DNA from: Streptomyces umbrinus
GTDB lineage: Bacteria; Actinomycetota; Actinomycetes; Streptomycetales; Streptomycetaceae
Direction: 5' to 3'
DNA length: 64,000 bases
NCBI RefSeq assembly: GCF_030817415.1
Contig: NZ_JAUSZI010000002.1
Span: 2,852,001-2,916,000 of the forward strand
Notes under the pieces: model-generated
Seen by the model: only the letters and a program-made list of their open reading frames with translations
Database searches by the model: none
What the model was told of the DNA's origin: nothing
Part shown: piece after piece, positions 1 through 7,825 of the stretch
Numbering within the stretch: position 1 is the first letter of the stretch
Layout: each line of letters opens with the position of its first letter
Program-made: the position numbers and the translations under genes

Positions 1-1
1 C

Positions 2-2464
2 GACATGCCCGGGGCGCCGCTGGCGGTCGTCGTCGACGACGCACAGTGGGTCGACCCGCCCTCGCTGGAAGGGGAGTGGGTCCTCGCGCGGCACTCTGAT
101 GACCGGCCCCTGCTGTGGGTGGTCGCCGGCTGCGACCCGGCGGTCCTGGCCGCGGGCGACACGCCCCGGTACGAGCTGGCGCTGCGCCCACTGAGTACGG
201 ACGCCGTGCGGGCACTGCTCACCGAGGCGTACGGCGAGGACGCCGGCGGCGCGCTCGTTCCGGCCGCCGTCGCCGCGACAGGCGGCAACCCTGCGGTCCT
301 GTGCGCGGCGTTGCGGCGGTGGCCTGCCCCGGCGCCCGGCACCGACGACCTCGTGGCCCTGGCCGAGCAGGTGGGGAGGCACCACATGCGGGTGGTTCTG
401 ACCCATGTACCCGAGCATGTGGTCGCGTTGGTCAGGGCGAGCACGGTGGCGTACGGGGGCTTCTCGTTCGACCAGGTCTGCGAGCTGGCCGGGATCCTCC
501 CGCCGTACCGCGAGCGGGCCCGTGCGGAGCTGGCCCGTACCGGACTGCTCGACTCCGTTGTCCGTCCCCGGCCCTTCCACTCGCTCGTGGCCGATCGGGT
601 GCTCGGCCTCATGGACGAGGGCCCGCGCGGCGAGTTGTACGAGCACGCCGTGCGGCTGGGCCGCCGCGACGGAGTCCCGGAGCAGGTCCTCGGCCGACTC
701 GTGGCGCACACACGGCTGACCGACCCGTGGGTGCCCGCCGCCCTGTATACGGTCGGCGCGCTCGCCCGGCGGTCCGGCGACAACGCCGACGCGGTCGCGT
801 TCCTCGAACGGGCGGTGGACCGCGGGGCATCCGGCGCGTTGCGGGCGAAGGTCCTGCTGGAACTGGCCGTGGCGCAGCTGTCCGTGGCACCCGAGGCCGC
901 CGACCGCGGGTTCCGCCGCGTCCTGGCCGAGGTCACCGCTCCGGACCGGTCCACCGACCGCCTCCCCGCCGCCGACCTGTTGACCCTGCGCGGCGGGGAC
1001 CACACCGCGGCGGCGCTCGCCTCGGCCGCGGGGAGGGAAACGACGGCTCCGGCGGAGAGGAGAACGCTTCTCGCCCTGCGGGAGTTGGCGCTGGAGACGG
1101 GTCCCGTCGCCTCGATGCCGGGCGGTGCCGTCGAAGCGGGCGCGCCGGTCACAGCCGGCGGGACATCGGCGGGGGGTGCGGAGGAGACGGACACACCGCA
1201 GACCGGCACTCCCCGCACCGCCGACCCCGGCTCACCGGCCCGCGCCTGCCGTGGTGAGTCGGGGCCGGCGGTGCCGGAGCTCGATCCGGCCGAGGCCGCG
1301 GCTGTTGCATGGCGGCACTGTGTTGCCGGGCACGGGATCCGTGAGGCGCGGCGGCTCGCCGCTGTCGCGCTCGGGCGGTCCGGGACCGGGCTGTTCGCTC
1401 CCGGGCTGGCGGCGACGCGTGTGCTCGCCGTCACCGAGGACGTGGACCTCGCGCGGGGCGGGCTCGAGCGGATCGAGGCCGAGGCCCGGCGACACGGGGT
1501 GCGGCCGGCAGTCGGGCAGGCCCTGCTGAACCGGGCCGAACTGGCGCTGCGCACCGGCGACCTGGGCGAAGCCCGGGACCGGTTGGCCGAGGCCATGACG
1601 GAGGTGCCCCGGCGCCACTGGCATCCCCGGACCCTGCCGAGACTGACCGCGTTGGAGGCGCTCCTCGCCCTGGAGTCGGGGCGGCCGGACCACGCCGAGT
1701 CCACGCTGGCGAGGTTCGTGCCGGACCGGCACGAGTACGGTCTTGGCCGGACTCAGCTGCTGTTCGCGCGCGGCGTCCTCGGCCTGTGTACCGGGCGGAT
1801 GGCCGATGCGAGGGCGCACCTGCGGGAATGCGGCCGGATCCTGCTGGCGGTCGGCTGTACCAATCCCGGTGTCGTGCCCTGGCGTTCGCATCTGGCCATG
1901 GCTCAGGCGTCCGTGGACCCGGACGCCGCCGCCCGCCTGCTGGCCGACGACCTGGCGGCGGCCCGGGCCTGGAGCGCGCCGAGCACGGTCGGCTCGGTGC
2001 ACCTCTGGACCGGTCTCACCCTGACGGGTCCGAGGTCGCTCAGGCATCTGCGTACCGCGGTACGGGTGCTCGCCCCTTCGGCGGCACGCGCACGGTACGT
2101 GCAGGCGGTGGCGGAGCTGGCCGCGGCCCTGCTCGACGGCGGTCGGTCCGCGGACGGCCGACGCCTGCTGGACGACGCCTTGGCGGCGAGCCGCGCCGAC
2201 GGCCGGCCCGTCCCGCGTGCCGAGGAGGTCGCCGCCCATTTCGCCGCACTGCCCCGGACGAGCCGGGCGCGGCTGAGCGCGGCTCAGCTGCGGGTCGCGC
2301 TGCTGGCCGCCGAGGGCCGGTCGAACAAGGCGATCTCCGAGGCGCTCTCGGTCAGCCTGCGCATGGTCGAACTCCATCTGACCAACAGCTACCGGGCGCT
2401 GGGCATCAGCGGCCGCACCGACCTTGCTGCGATACTCGGTCACGCCGGCCCCGGGGACCCCTGA
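2..2464 (+). CDS. LAL-type LuxR family transcriptional regulator, 5'-truncated
   Basis: Large ATP-binding LuxR (LAL) regulators are ATPases with a C-terminal LuxR helix-turn-helix and usually act as pathway-specific activators of actinomycete polyketide clusters. The reading frame is open from the first bases of the window, so the N-terminus with the Walker A loop is missing. A Walker B-like stretch, LAVVVDDAQWVD, lies at the very start, as expected about 100 residues into such proteins. The middle is an Ala/Leu/Arg-rich TPR-like region with a low-complexity Gly/Thr/Pro insert around residues 370-420. The last 60 residues form the LuxR DNA-binding domain (SNKAISEALSVSLRMVELHL). LAL proteins are usually 850-950 residues, so roughly 50-130 residues are off the window. 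It converges on the regulator at 2621. A role as cluster activator is inferred from family and position. Confidence 0.88.
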   Translation, partial: DMPGAPLAVVVDDAQWVDPPSLEGEWVLARHSDDRPLLWVVAGCDPAVLAAGDTPRYELALRPLSTDAVRALLTEAYGEDAGGALVPAAVAATGGNPAVLCAALRRWPAPAPGTDDLVALAEQVGRHHMRVVLTHVPEHVVALVRASTVAYGGFSFDQVCELAGILPPYRERARAELARTGLLDSVVRPRPFHSLVADRVLGLMDEGPRGELYEHAVRLGRRDGVPEQVLGRLVAHTRLTDPWVPAALYTVGALARRSGDNADAVAFLERAVDRGASGALRAKVLLELAVAQLSVAPEAADRGFRRVLAEVTAPDRSTDRLPAADLLTLRGGDHTAAALASAAGRETTAPAERRTLLALRELALETGPVASMPGGAVEAGAPVTAGGTSAGGAEETDTPQTGTPRTADPGSPARACRGESGPAVPELDPAEAAAVAWRHCVAGHGIREARRLAAVALGRSGTGLFAPGLAATRVLAVTEDVDLARGGLERIEAEARRHGVRPAVGQALLNRAELALRTGDLGEARDRLAEAMTEVPRRHWHPRTLPRLTALEALLALESGRPDHAESTLARFVPDRHEYGLGRTQLLFARGVLGLCTGRMADARAHLRECGRILLAVGCTNPGVVPWRSHLAMAQASVDPDAAARLLADDLAAARAWSAPSTVGSVHLWTGLTLTGPRSLRHLRTAVRVLAPSAARARYVQAVAELAAALLDGGRSADGRRLLDDALAASRADGRPVPRAEEVAAHFAALPRTSRARLSAAQLRVALLAAEGRSNKAISEALSVSLRMVELHLTNSYRALGISGRTDLAAILGHAGPGDP

Positions 2465-2500
2465 AGTCCCGGGAATCACACCCGTACCGCCTGGCCCGCC

Positions 2501-2566
2501 GCCCGAACACCGGGCCGATGCGGGTGTCGGGCGCCCGGGTGCGCGACGGCCGGCCAGTGTTCGGGC
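2501..2566. terminator. Possible bidirectional terminator between convergent regulators
   Basis: GCCCGAACAC at 2501-2510 is perfectly complementary to GTGTTCGGGC at 2557-2566, and further GC-rich pairing lies between the arms. It is in the 156 bp gap between the stop of the LAL gene and the stop of the leftward regulator, where a shared terminator would be expected. There is no U-tract, as is common in actinomycetes. Confidence 0.4.
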
Positions 2567-2620
2567 ACCGACGCGCGGCATCCGCACCCCGCCACCGGAC
2601 CAGCGCGCAGAACAGGCGCC

Positions 2621-3340
2621 CTACGTATGGAGCGCGGGGAAGTCGGCCTCGTCCGTCCCGATCAGGCCTTCGCGCAGGGCGACCGCGACGGCCTGGGTGC
2701 GGTTCGGGCAGTTCAGCTTGGACAGCACGATCGCCACGATGCGCTTGGCGGCGTGCTCGGACAGCGACAGGGCTCGTCCGATCTGCTTGTTGCTCAGCCC
2801 GTCGACGAGCAGCTCCAGCACCTGTCTCTCGCGCTCGGTGAGCACTCCGATCGGCGATCCGGCAGGCGGTGCGGTGTCCTGGCCGCGAGAGAGCGACGGC
2901 ACCCGCGCGAGCGACTCCGGCACGAGTCGCTCACCGCGGGAGAGCCTGCGCAGCGCATCACCCAGGCCCTCGGTGGTCAGCGCGTTCTGGTCCAGGACGG
3001 CGTCGCAGGGCACGCCCCCGCCGGACGCCGCCCGCTTCACCTCGGCGCCGGGCAGCATCAGCGCGACCCGGATCCCGTTCTTCCGGGCGACCGCCGCCAG
3101 TTCTGCCGACCACGCGTTCTCCCCGAGCCCGGAGCCGTTCGCACACCACAGCACCAGCACGTCGCACGAAAGGATGAGCAACTGGATGGCGTCCTCCGGT
3201 GCCGCCGCCGTGAAGTCCTCGGGCTCGAAGACGGCGTACTGCTCCACGTGCGCGACGTCCGCCAGCATGCGGGCGAGCCCGCCGCGAGCCACCTCACCCC
3301 GCGCAACAACAGCGACTCTGACCGATCCCCACTCATTCAT
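2621..3340 (-). CDS. Orphan response-regulator-like LuxR protein with an atypical receiver
   Basis: 239-residue predicted DNA-binding regulator. The C-terminal 65 residues are a NarL/LuxR helix-turn-helix, starting LTERERQVLELLVDGLSNKQ and ending with the usual VALREGLIG. The N-terminal 120 residues have the length and pattern of a receiver domain, but where the phospho-acceptor Asp should end beta-3 the sequence reads ILSCDVLVLWC, without the usual D-x-R-M-P. It is therefore probably not controlled by classical phosphorylation. The start is placed at the ATG at 3338-3340, preceded by GGGGGAG at a good distance; an upstream in-frame extension to 3418 looks non-coding. No histidine kinase is adjacent; the 215 bp upstream of the start is free of genes and should hold its promoter. 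Likely a pathway regulator; its targets are not visible. Confidence 0.85.
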   Translation of the reverse strand: MNEWGSVRVAVVARGEVARGGLARMLADVAHVEQYAVFEPEDFTAAAPEDAIQLLILSCDVLVLWCANGSGLGENAWSAELAAVARKNGIRVALMLPGAEVKRAASGGGVPCDAVLDQNALTTEGLGDALRRLSRGERLVPESLARVPSLSRGQDTAPPAGSPIGVLTERERQVLELLVDGLSNKQIGRALSLSEHAAKRIVAIVLSKLNCPNRTQAVAVALREGLIGTDEADFPALHT

Positions 3341-3555
3341 GTACTGCTCCCCCGTCCGTCCGTCCACCCGACCGACTGCCGGTGCGATTCGGCCAACCTG
3401 CAGCCGTCTCGCACGCATCGTCGATTATCACTCGGGAGAGGACCCTGTCCACGGCCTTTTACCTGACGATCGCCGGGCGCCCACGTCTTCCGTGACGCGC
3501 GTAGAACCAACCGAAGGGCGGCGCCACGGCCAGGGGCCGGGGTGCCGACGCTGCC

Positions 3556-4797
3556 CTACTCGGTGCGGGACGCGACCGCCCGACGCGCGGCCACCGCCTC
3601 GACGTAGTCCGCGGCGATCGCCGGACCGTCGGTGGAGCGCAGGGTCTCGCTCAGCGAACGGACCTGCGCGCGCGTGTGACCGTCGGCGGCGACGCGGTCC
3701 ACCGCCTCGCGCAGCCGCTCGCCGGTGGCCTCGGCCGGCGGCAGATGCACGCCGAGGCCGAGCTCCTGGAGCCGGGCCGCGACGAGTCGTTGCTCGGGCA
3801 TGTGCGGCACGGCGACCACCGGCGTACCGAAGTACATGGCCTCCATCACGCTGTTCATGCCCGCGTGCGACACGAACGCGTCCGCCCGCTCCAGCACGGC
3901 CAGTTGGGGGACCCAGCGGTGCAGCTGGACATTGTCCGGCACGATGGGCAAGCCGTCGCCGTCCGCCCAGGCCCCCGCGGAGACGACCACATGCCATTCG
4001 GTGTCCGCGAATGCCTCGACGCACGCGCGCACGAACTGCCGCTGGTGGTCGAAGCTGAAGCTGCCCATCGACACCAGCAGCAGCGGACGTCCGTCGCCCG
4101 GCGGATGCCAGGGGGCCTCCTCGGCCCGGTTGCCGATGCACGCTCCGACGAAGGCGAACCGGTCGTCGAAGGTCTCCTCGGCGGGCTGGAACCGCCGGGG
4201 CAGGAACACCAGGTTGGCGTCGTCGGCGGGCGCGTTGAACTCCTCCAGCGTCACGTCCTCCAGGCCGTGATCGCGCAGCAGTTGACCCTGCTTGACGAAG
4301 AAGTCGACGAGGGCGGGATGCTCCCGGTCGATCTCGTCCGCGTACAGTGCGCCGATCTGCTGGGTGAGCGAGTAGTGCTCGTTGGAGGCGAAGGTCGCGA
4401 ACAACTCGATCGCGGGCCGCTCCCACTTGCGGGCCAGCACCCGGCCGGCGGCGAAGGTGCTGACGTCGTACAGCAGGACGTCCGGTATGTCGTCACCGAA
4501 CCCGGCCTCGTAGACCGGAACGGTGGCGATGGCCTCGTCGATCGAGCGGACCGGCTCGTGCACCATGTACTCGGCGTCCACCCGCTCCGGCAGCTTGCGT
4601 GAGGCGAGCCACGACTCGTACTCCAGCACCTCGGCGCCGGCCCCGGCGGCCAGGGGAGCGAAACGTGCGTTGGTCGCGAAGGTGACCCGGTGGCCGCGGC
4701 GCACGAGCTCCGCGACGACGGGCAGCGTCGTGTTGATGTGACCGAACGCGGGAAATGGCATGAACGCCACGTGATACGCCGACATGAACGGCAGCAT
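3556..4797 (-). CDS. MGT-family glycosyltransferase (GT1)
   Basis: 413-residue GT-B fold enzyme of the macrolide glycosyltransferase (MGT, OleD/OleI-like) branch of GT1. These transfer a sugar from an NDP-sugar to a hydroxyl of a macrolide or of another sugar. The N-terminal motif FMPFPAFGHINTTLPVVAEL is typical of the acceptor domain with its catalytic His (GH). The C-terminal donor-binding signature is HAGMNSVMEAMYFGTPVVAV, followed by PEQ. Two in-frame starts are possible (4797 and 4785), neither with a strong ribosome site; the longer is used. It diverges from the methyltransferase at 4981, with an operator-like palindrome between them. MGT enzymes serve either in biosynthesis or in self-resistance by glycosylating the product inside the cell; the sequence does not tell which. 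Confidence 0.88.
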   Translation of the reverse strand: MLPFMSAYHVAFMPFPAFGHINTTLPVVAELVRRGHRVTFATNARFAPLAAGAGAEVLEYESWLASRKLPERVDAEYMVHEPVRSIDEAIATVPVYEAGFGDDIPDVLLYDVSTFAAGRVLARKWERPAIELFATFASNEHYSLTQQIGALYADEIDREHPALVDFFVKQGQLLRDHGLEDVTLEEFNAPADDANLVFLPRRFQPAEETFDDRFAFVGACIGNRAEEAPWHPPGDGRPLLLVSMGSFSFDHQRQFVRACVEAFADTEWHVVVSAGAWADGDGLPIVPDNVQLHRWVPQLAVLERADAFVSHAGMNSVMEAMYFGTPVVAVPHMPEQRLVAARLQELGLGVHLPPAEATGERLREAVDRVAADGHTRAQVRSLSETLRSTDGPAIAADYVEAVAARRAVASRTE

Positions 4798-4838
4798 GCC
4801 AGCGGCGGCACCGGGCGGCTCCTCCCGTCGGCCGAACA

Positions 4839-4854
4839 CTGGGGAATTCACCAG
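4839..4854. promoter_or_regulatory. PAS-LuxR (PimM-type) operator-like palindrome
   Basis: CTGGGGAATTCACCAG matches the published PimM-family consensus CTVGGGAWWTCCCBAG at 15 of 16 positions. It lies in the divergent gap between GT1 (leftward) and the methyltransferase/mqnD pair (rightward), about 42 bp from the GT1 start and 126 bp from the methyltransferase start. No PAS-LuxR gene is in the window, so the regulator would be encoded elsewhere in the cluster. Confidence 0.6.
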
Positions 4855-4980
4855 GCCGTTCCTGCGGTCCGCCGCGCAGTTCGGGAGAACACCTGGTCTC
4901 TGCCTGTTGTTGTGGATCCGCTCGCGGGCCCCGTGCTGCCGTGGGGCCGACAACCCGGTCCCGACGGAGAGCGAGACGCC

Positions 4981-5628
4981 GTGAGCAACCCAGTAGGTCG
5001 CGCCGACACGTGGGAGCCCCGCCCCCAGCGCAACTCCGGCCTGGCCGTCTTCTCACGGGGATGGCCCGACCAGGCCCCCGACACGATCTGCGGCTGGGGC
5101 TCCAGCGAGCCGCACACCCAGCTCGTCCGCAAGGGGCTCTCGACGATACTCGAAGCGCACCGTGTGACGACGCTGAACGACGCCGGCTGCGGCGATCTGG
5201 CGTGGATGAGCACGCTGGATCTCGGCGGGGTCGACTACATCGGCTACGACGTCCACGAGCGCGCCACCTGGCCCGAGTTGCGGCGGCGCGGCTATCGGCT
5301 GGAGGTCGTCGACATCACGGCCGACGAGCTGCGCCCGGCCGATCTGCTGATCTGCCGTGATGTATTCATCCATCTGCCGAACGACATGATCCTTCCCGCG
5401 CTGGAGCGGTTCCGCCGCTCGGCCCGGCTGCTCCTCACCACCAGCTACACCAGCGATCCCACCCTGGAGCGGGGCGAGTTCTCCAACTTCGAGCGGATGG
5501 ACGGACCAAGCCTCAGACACGCGAAGCTCGACCTTGCGCTGCCGCCCTTCGGTCTCGGGCAGCCGCTGGAGCGCATCCCCGAGAACTCACCCAACAAATA
5601 CCTCGGGCTCTGGGACCTGACCTGCTGA
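4981..5628 (+). CDS. SAM-dependent methyltransferase
   Basis: 215-residue class I methyltransferase-like protein. Motif I is LNDAGCGDLAWM at about residues 63-74, followed by an acidic post-motif (YIGYDVHE) and a motif IV-like stretch (DLLICRDVFIHLP). This is a complete small Rossmann MTase. The GTG at 4981 is taken as start because coding character begins here; an upstream extension to 4690 overlaps GT1 on the other strand. It is followed after 21 bp by the mqnD-like gene, so the two are very likely cotranscribed from the promoter region holding the 4839 operator-like site. That pairing suggests, by inference only, methylation of the naphthalene product or of a sugar hydroxyl. Substrate unknown. 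Confidence 0.75.
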   Translation: MSNPVGRADTWEPRPQRNSGLAVFSRGWPDQAPDTICGWGSSEPHTQLVRKGLSTILEAHRVTTLNDAGCGDLAWMSTLDLGGVDYIGYDVHERATWPELRRRGYRLEVVDITADELRPADLLICRDVFIHLPNDMILPALERFRRSARLLLTTSYTSDPTLERGEFSNFERMDGPSLRHAKLDLALPPFGLGQPLERIPENSPNKYLGLWDLTC

Positions 5629-5649
5629 CCAACCGACTCCAGGAGCGTC

Positions 5650-6513
5650 ATGGCAAGCCCTCCGACCCTCGCCCACTCGTCGTGCCCCAATGACACCTTC
5701 GTCTTCCACGCGTGGTCGACGGGGCTGCTGCCCGGGAGGCCCGCGCCCGCGGTCACGATCGCCGACATCGACGTCACCAACTCCCTCGCCGCGCAGGGCA
5801 AGTTGGACGTACTGAAGATCTCGTACGCGGCGCTGCCGTACGTCCTGGACCGCTATGCGCTGCTGCCCTGCGGCGGCGCGCTCGGCCACGGCTGCGGCCC
5901 CCTGCTGCTCACCCGCACCCCGTGCGAGCCTGCCGCCCTGGAGGGCCGCGTGGTCGCGATTCCGACCGAGCGCTCCACGGCGTACCTGCTGTTCCGGCTT
6001 TGGGCACGGGAGGCGCTGGGGGGCGGTGAGGTGCGCACCGTCACGATGCCGTTCCACCGGATCATGCCTGCGGTCCGGGACGGCGAGGTGGACGCGGGCC
6101 TGGTGATCCACGAGGCCCGGTTCACCTTCCACGAGTACGGCCTGCATCGCCTCGTCGACCTCGGAGAGGCCTGGGAGGCTCAGACCGGGCTGCCCATCCC
6201 GCTCGGCGCCATCGTCGCCCGGCGCGACCTGGGTGCCGCGCGGCTCTCGGGGATCACCGAGGCGATCCGGGGTTCCGTCCGGCACGCGTGGGCCGACCCC
6301 GAAGCGTCACGGGACCATGTGCGGGCGCATGCACAGGAGATGGCCCCCGAGGTGCAGAAGCGGCACATCGAGTTGTACGTCAACGAGTACACCGAAGACC
6401 TGGGCCCGCACGGCTACGTGGCGGTCCGCGCATTGCTGGACCGGGCCGCGCGGGCCGGGGCCGTCCCGTCGATCCCGCCCGAGGCCCTGGACCCGGTGGG
6501 CGCCGCCGGGTGA
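5650..6513 (+). CDS. MqnD-like 1,4-dihydroxy-6-naphthoate synthase
   Basis: 287-residue periplasmic-binding-protein-fold enzyme of the MqnD family. In the futalosine menaquinone pathway MqnD converts cyclic dehypoxanthinyl futalosine to 1,4-dihydroxy-6-naphthoate. The family signature SSCPNDTFVFHAW is at residues 8-20, and the ligand-loop pattern DVTNSLAAQGKLDVLKISY, then ALGHGCGPLLLTR, follows. Length is normal and no domain is missing. The start ATG follows AGGAGCG at 6 bp. The other futalosine genes (mqnA, mqnB, mqnC, mqnE) are absent, so this is probably a cluster-bound paralogue that diverts the primary-metabolism intermediate. Context with a methyltransferase and flavin hydroxylases suggests it supplies a naphthoquinone or naphthoate building block. 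A degraded second copy of its 3' end lies at 61405-61590. Confidence 0.88.
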   Translation: MASPPTLAHSSCPNDTFVFHAWSTGLLPGRPAPAVTIADIDVTNSLAAQGKLDVLKISYAALPYVLDRYALLPCGGALGHGCGPLLLTRTPCEPAALEGRVVAIPTERSTAYLLFRLWAREALGGGEVRTVTMPFHRIMPAVRDGEVDAGLVIHEARFTFHEYGLHRLVDLGEAWEAQTGLPIPLGAIVARRDLGAARLSGITEAIRGSVRHAWADPEASRDHVRAHAQEMAPEVQKRHIELYVNEYTEDLGPHGYVAVRALLDRAARAGAVPSIPPEALDPVGAAG

Positions 6514-6535
6514 GGCCGGGTGCGGCCCCGGGAGA

Positions 6536-7825
6536 TCACCGGGGCCGCACTCGGGGCCGCTGTTCCGCATCGGCCCCGGCCCCGGCCATGATCGCCTCCA
6601 GCCGGTCGGCAACCGCGGCGGCCCCCGGGGCGGTACGGACACTCCTGCTCAACTCCTCCACCCGGCACCGGATTTCGGCGTCGGCGGCGATCGCCTCGAC
6701 GGCGGAGCGCAGGGTGTGGGCATCGAGGTCGCCGGGGCTGACCGACCGACCCACGCCGAGGTCGACGACCTGCTGGGCGATGGCGCCCTGGTCCGGCTGC
6801 TGCGGCACGACGACTACCGGTACGCCCTGGTGGAACGCTTCCATCAGGCTTCCGGTGCCGCCCTGGCAGACGAACGCGGTGGCGTGTTCGAGCACCGCCA
6901 GGTGCGGCAGCCAGGCGTGGGCCTCGACATTGGGCGGAAGCGTCCCGAGGTCCGACGGATCGACCCCGTTGCCGAGCGTCATCACGACGTGCCACGGGGT
7001 TCCGGCGAAGGACTCGGCGCAGGAGCGGAAGAAGTCCGGGCGGCGGTTGACCGAAGTGCCGAGCGAAACCAGGAGCACCGGTGGTGCGCCCGGCGGTGGC
7101 GACCACGGTCCCGTGAAGTCCGCCGCGCGCAGGCACGGTCCCGCGAAGAGGTAGTCGTCGCCGAAGGTCTCCCCCCTCATCTGGAACTCCCGGACGACGA
7201 ACGAGATGTTGACCGCCGCGTCGTCGCCGCTCGCCAGCCCGCCGGCGAACTGGTCGGCCACCCCGGCCGCCTCGACGCGGGCGGTCAGCTGCCCGGCCAG
7301 GTCGCGCAGCCGGGGGTCGTCCGGGTCGGCCGGCGCGTGCGCGGGGTCCGCCTCGGTGCCGTTCTGCGGCACGTGCTCGTTGGTGCCGAACCCGGCGTAC
7401 GTGCGCACGGTCGGCACGTGGTGTCTCCTGCTCACTGCGGCCGCCGTGTCGGAGGCAAGCGCGTCGTGCACGACCAGCTGGGGCGGGTCGGCGGCCGCGG
7501 CCCCCAGGGCGGCCTCGAGAGGCGCGAAGCTCTCCCTGAGGAAGGCCAGCAGCATCGTCGTCGCGGTCTCGGTTGCGGCGATCGACTCCGGGAACACCGA
7601 GGCGTACGGCACCACACGTGCGCCGGTGCCCGCGACATGGCCGGCGAGTCGGTCGGCCACCACATAGGTGACCCGGTGGCCGCGCCGCAGCAGTTCCTCG
7701 ACCATTCCGAGGGTCGCCTTGATGTGCCCGTACGCGGGAAAGCCCAGCCACAGCACGTGCTGTCCGGGTCGCTCGCCGACGGGGCCGGCGTCCGTGAGGG
7801 TGACCGGGGGTCTACGCAGGGACAT
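6536..7825 (-). CDS. MGT-family glycosyltransferase (GT2)
   Basis: 429-residue GT-B enzyme of the macrolide glycosyltransferase branch. The acceptor-domain motif LGFPAYGHIKATLGMVEEL begins about 25 residues in; the donor-domain signature is QGGTGSLMEAFHQGVPVVVV followed by PQQPDQ. In the first position of that signature Gln replaces the usual His of HAG/HGG, a point worth checking because this His normally contacts the sugar-nucleotide phosphate. The start is set at the ATG at 7823-7825, preceded by GAGGAG at 5 bp; a GTG two codons upstream is poorly spaced. The 5' end overlaps the end of the C3-ketoreductase gene by 14 bp, so the two are translationally coupled. It converges on mqnD with a 22 bp gap. 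A shredded copy of this gene lies at 61590-62010. Confidence 0.88.
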   Translation of the reverse strand: MSLRRPPVTLTDAGPVGERPGQHVLWLGFPAYGHIKATLGMVEELLRRGHRVTYVVADRLAGHVAGTGARVVPYASVFPESIAATETATTMLLAFLRESFAPLEAALGAAAADPPQLVVHDALASDTAAAVSRRHHVPTVRTYAGFGTNEHVPQNGTEADPAHAPADPDDPRLRDLAGQLTARVEAAGVADQFAGGLASGDDAAVNISFVVREFQMRGETFGDDYLFAGPCLRAADFTGPWSPPPGAPPVLLVSLGTSVNRRPDFFRSCAESFAGTPWHVVMTLGNGVDPSDLGTLPPNVEAHAWLPHLAVLEHATAFVCQGGTGSLMEAFHQGVPVVVVPQQPDQGAIAQQVVDLGVGRSVSPGDLDAHTLRSAVEAIAADAEIRCRVEELSRSVRTAPGAAAVADRLEAIMAGAGADAEQRPRVRPR

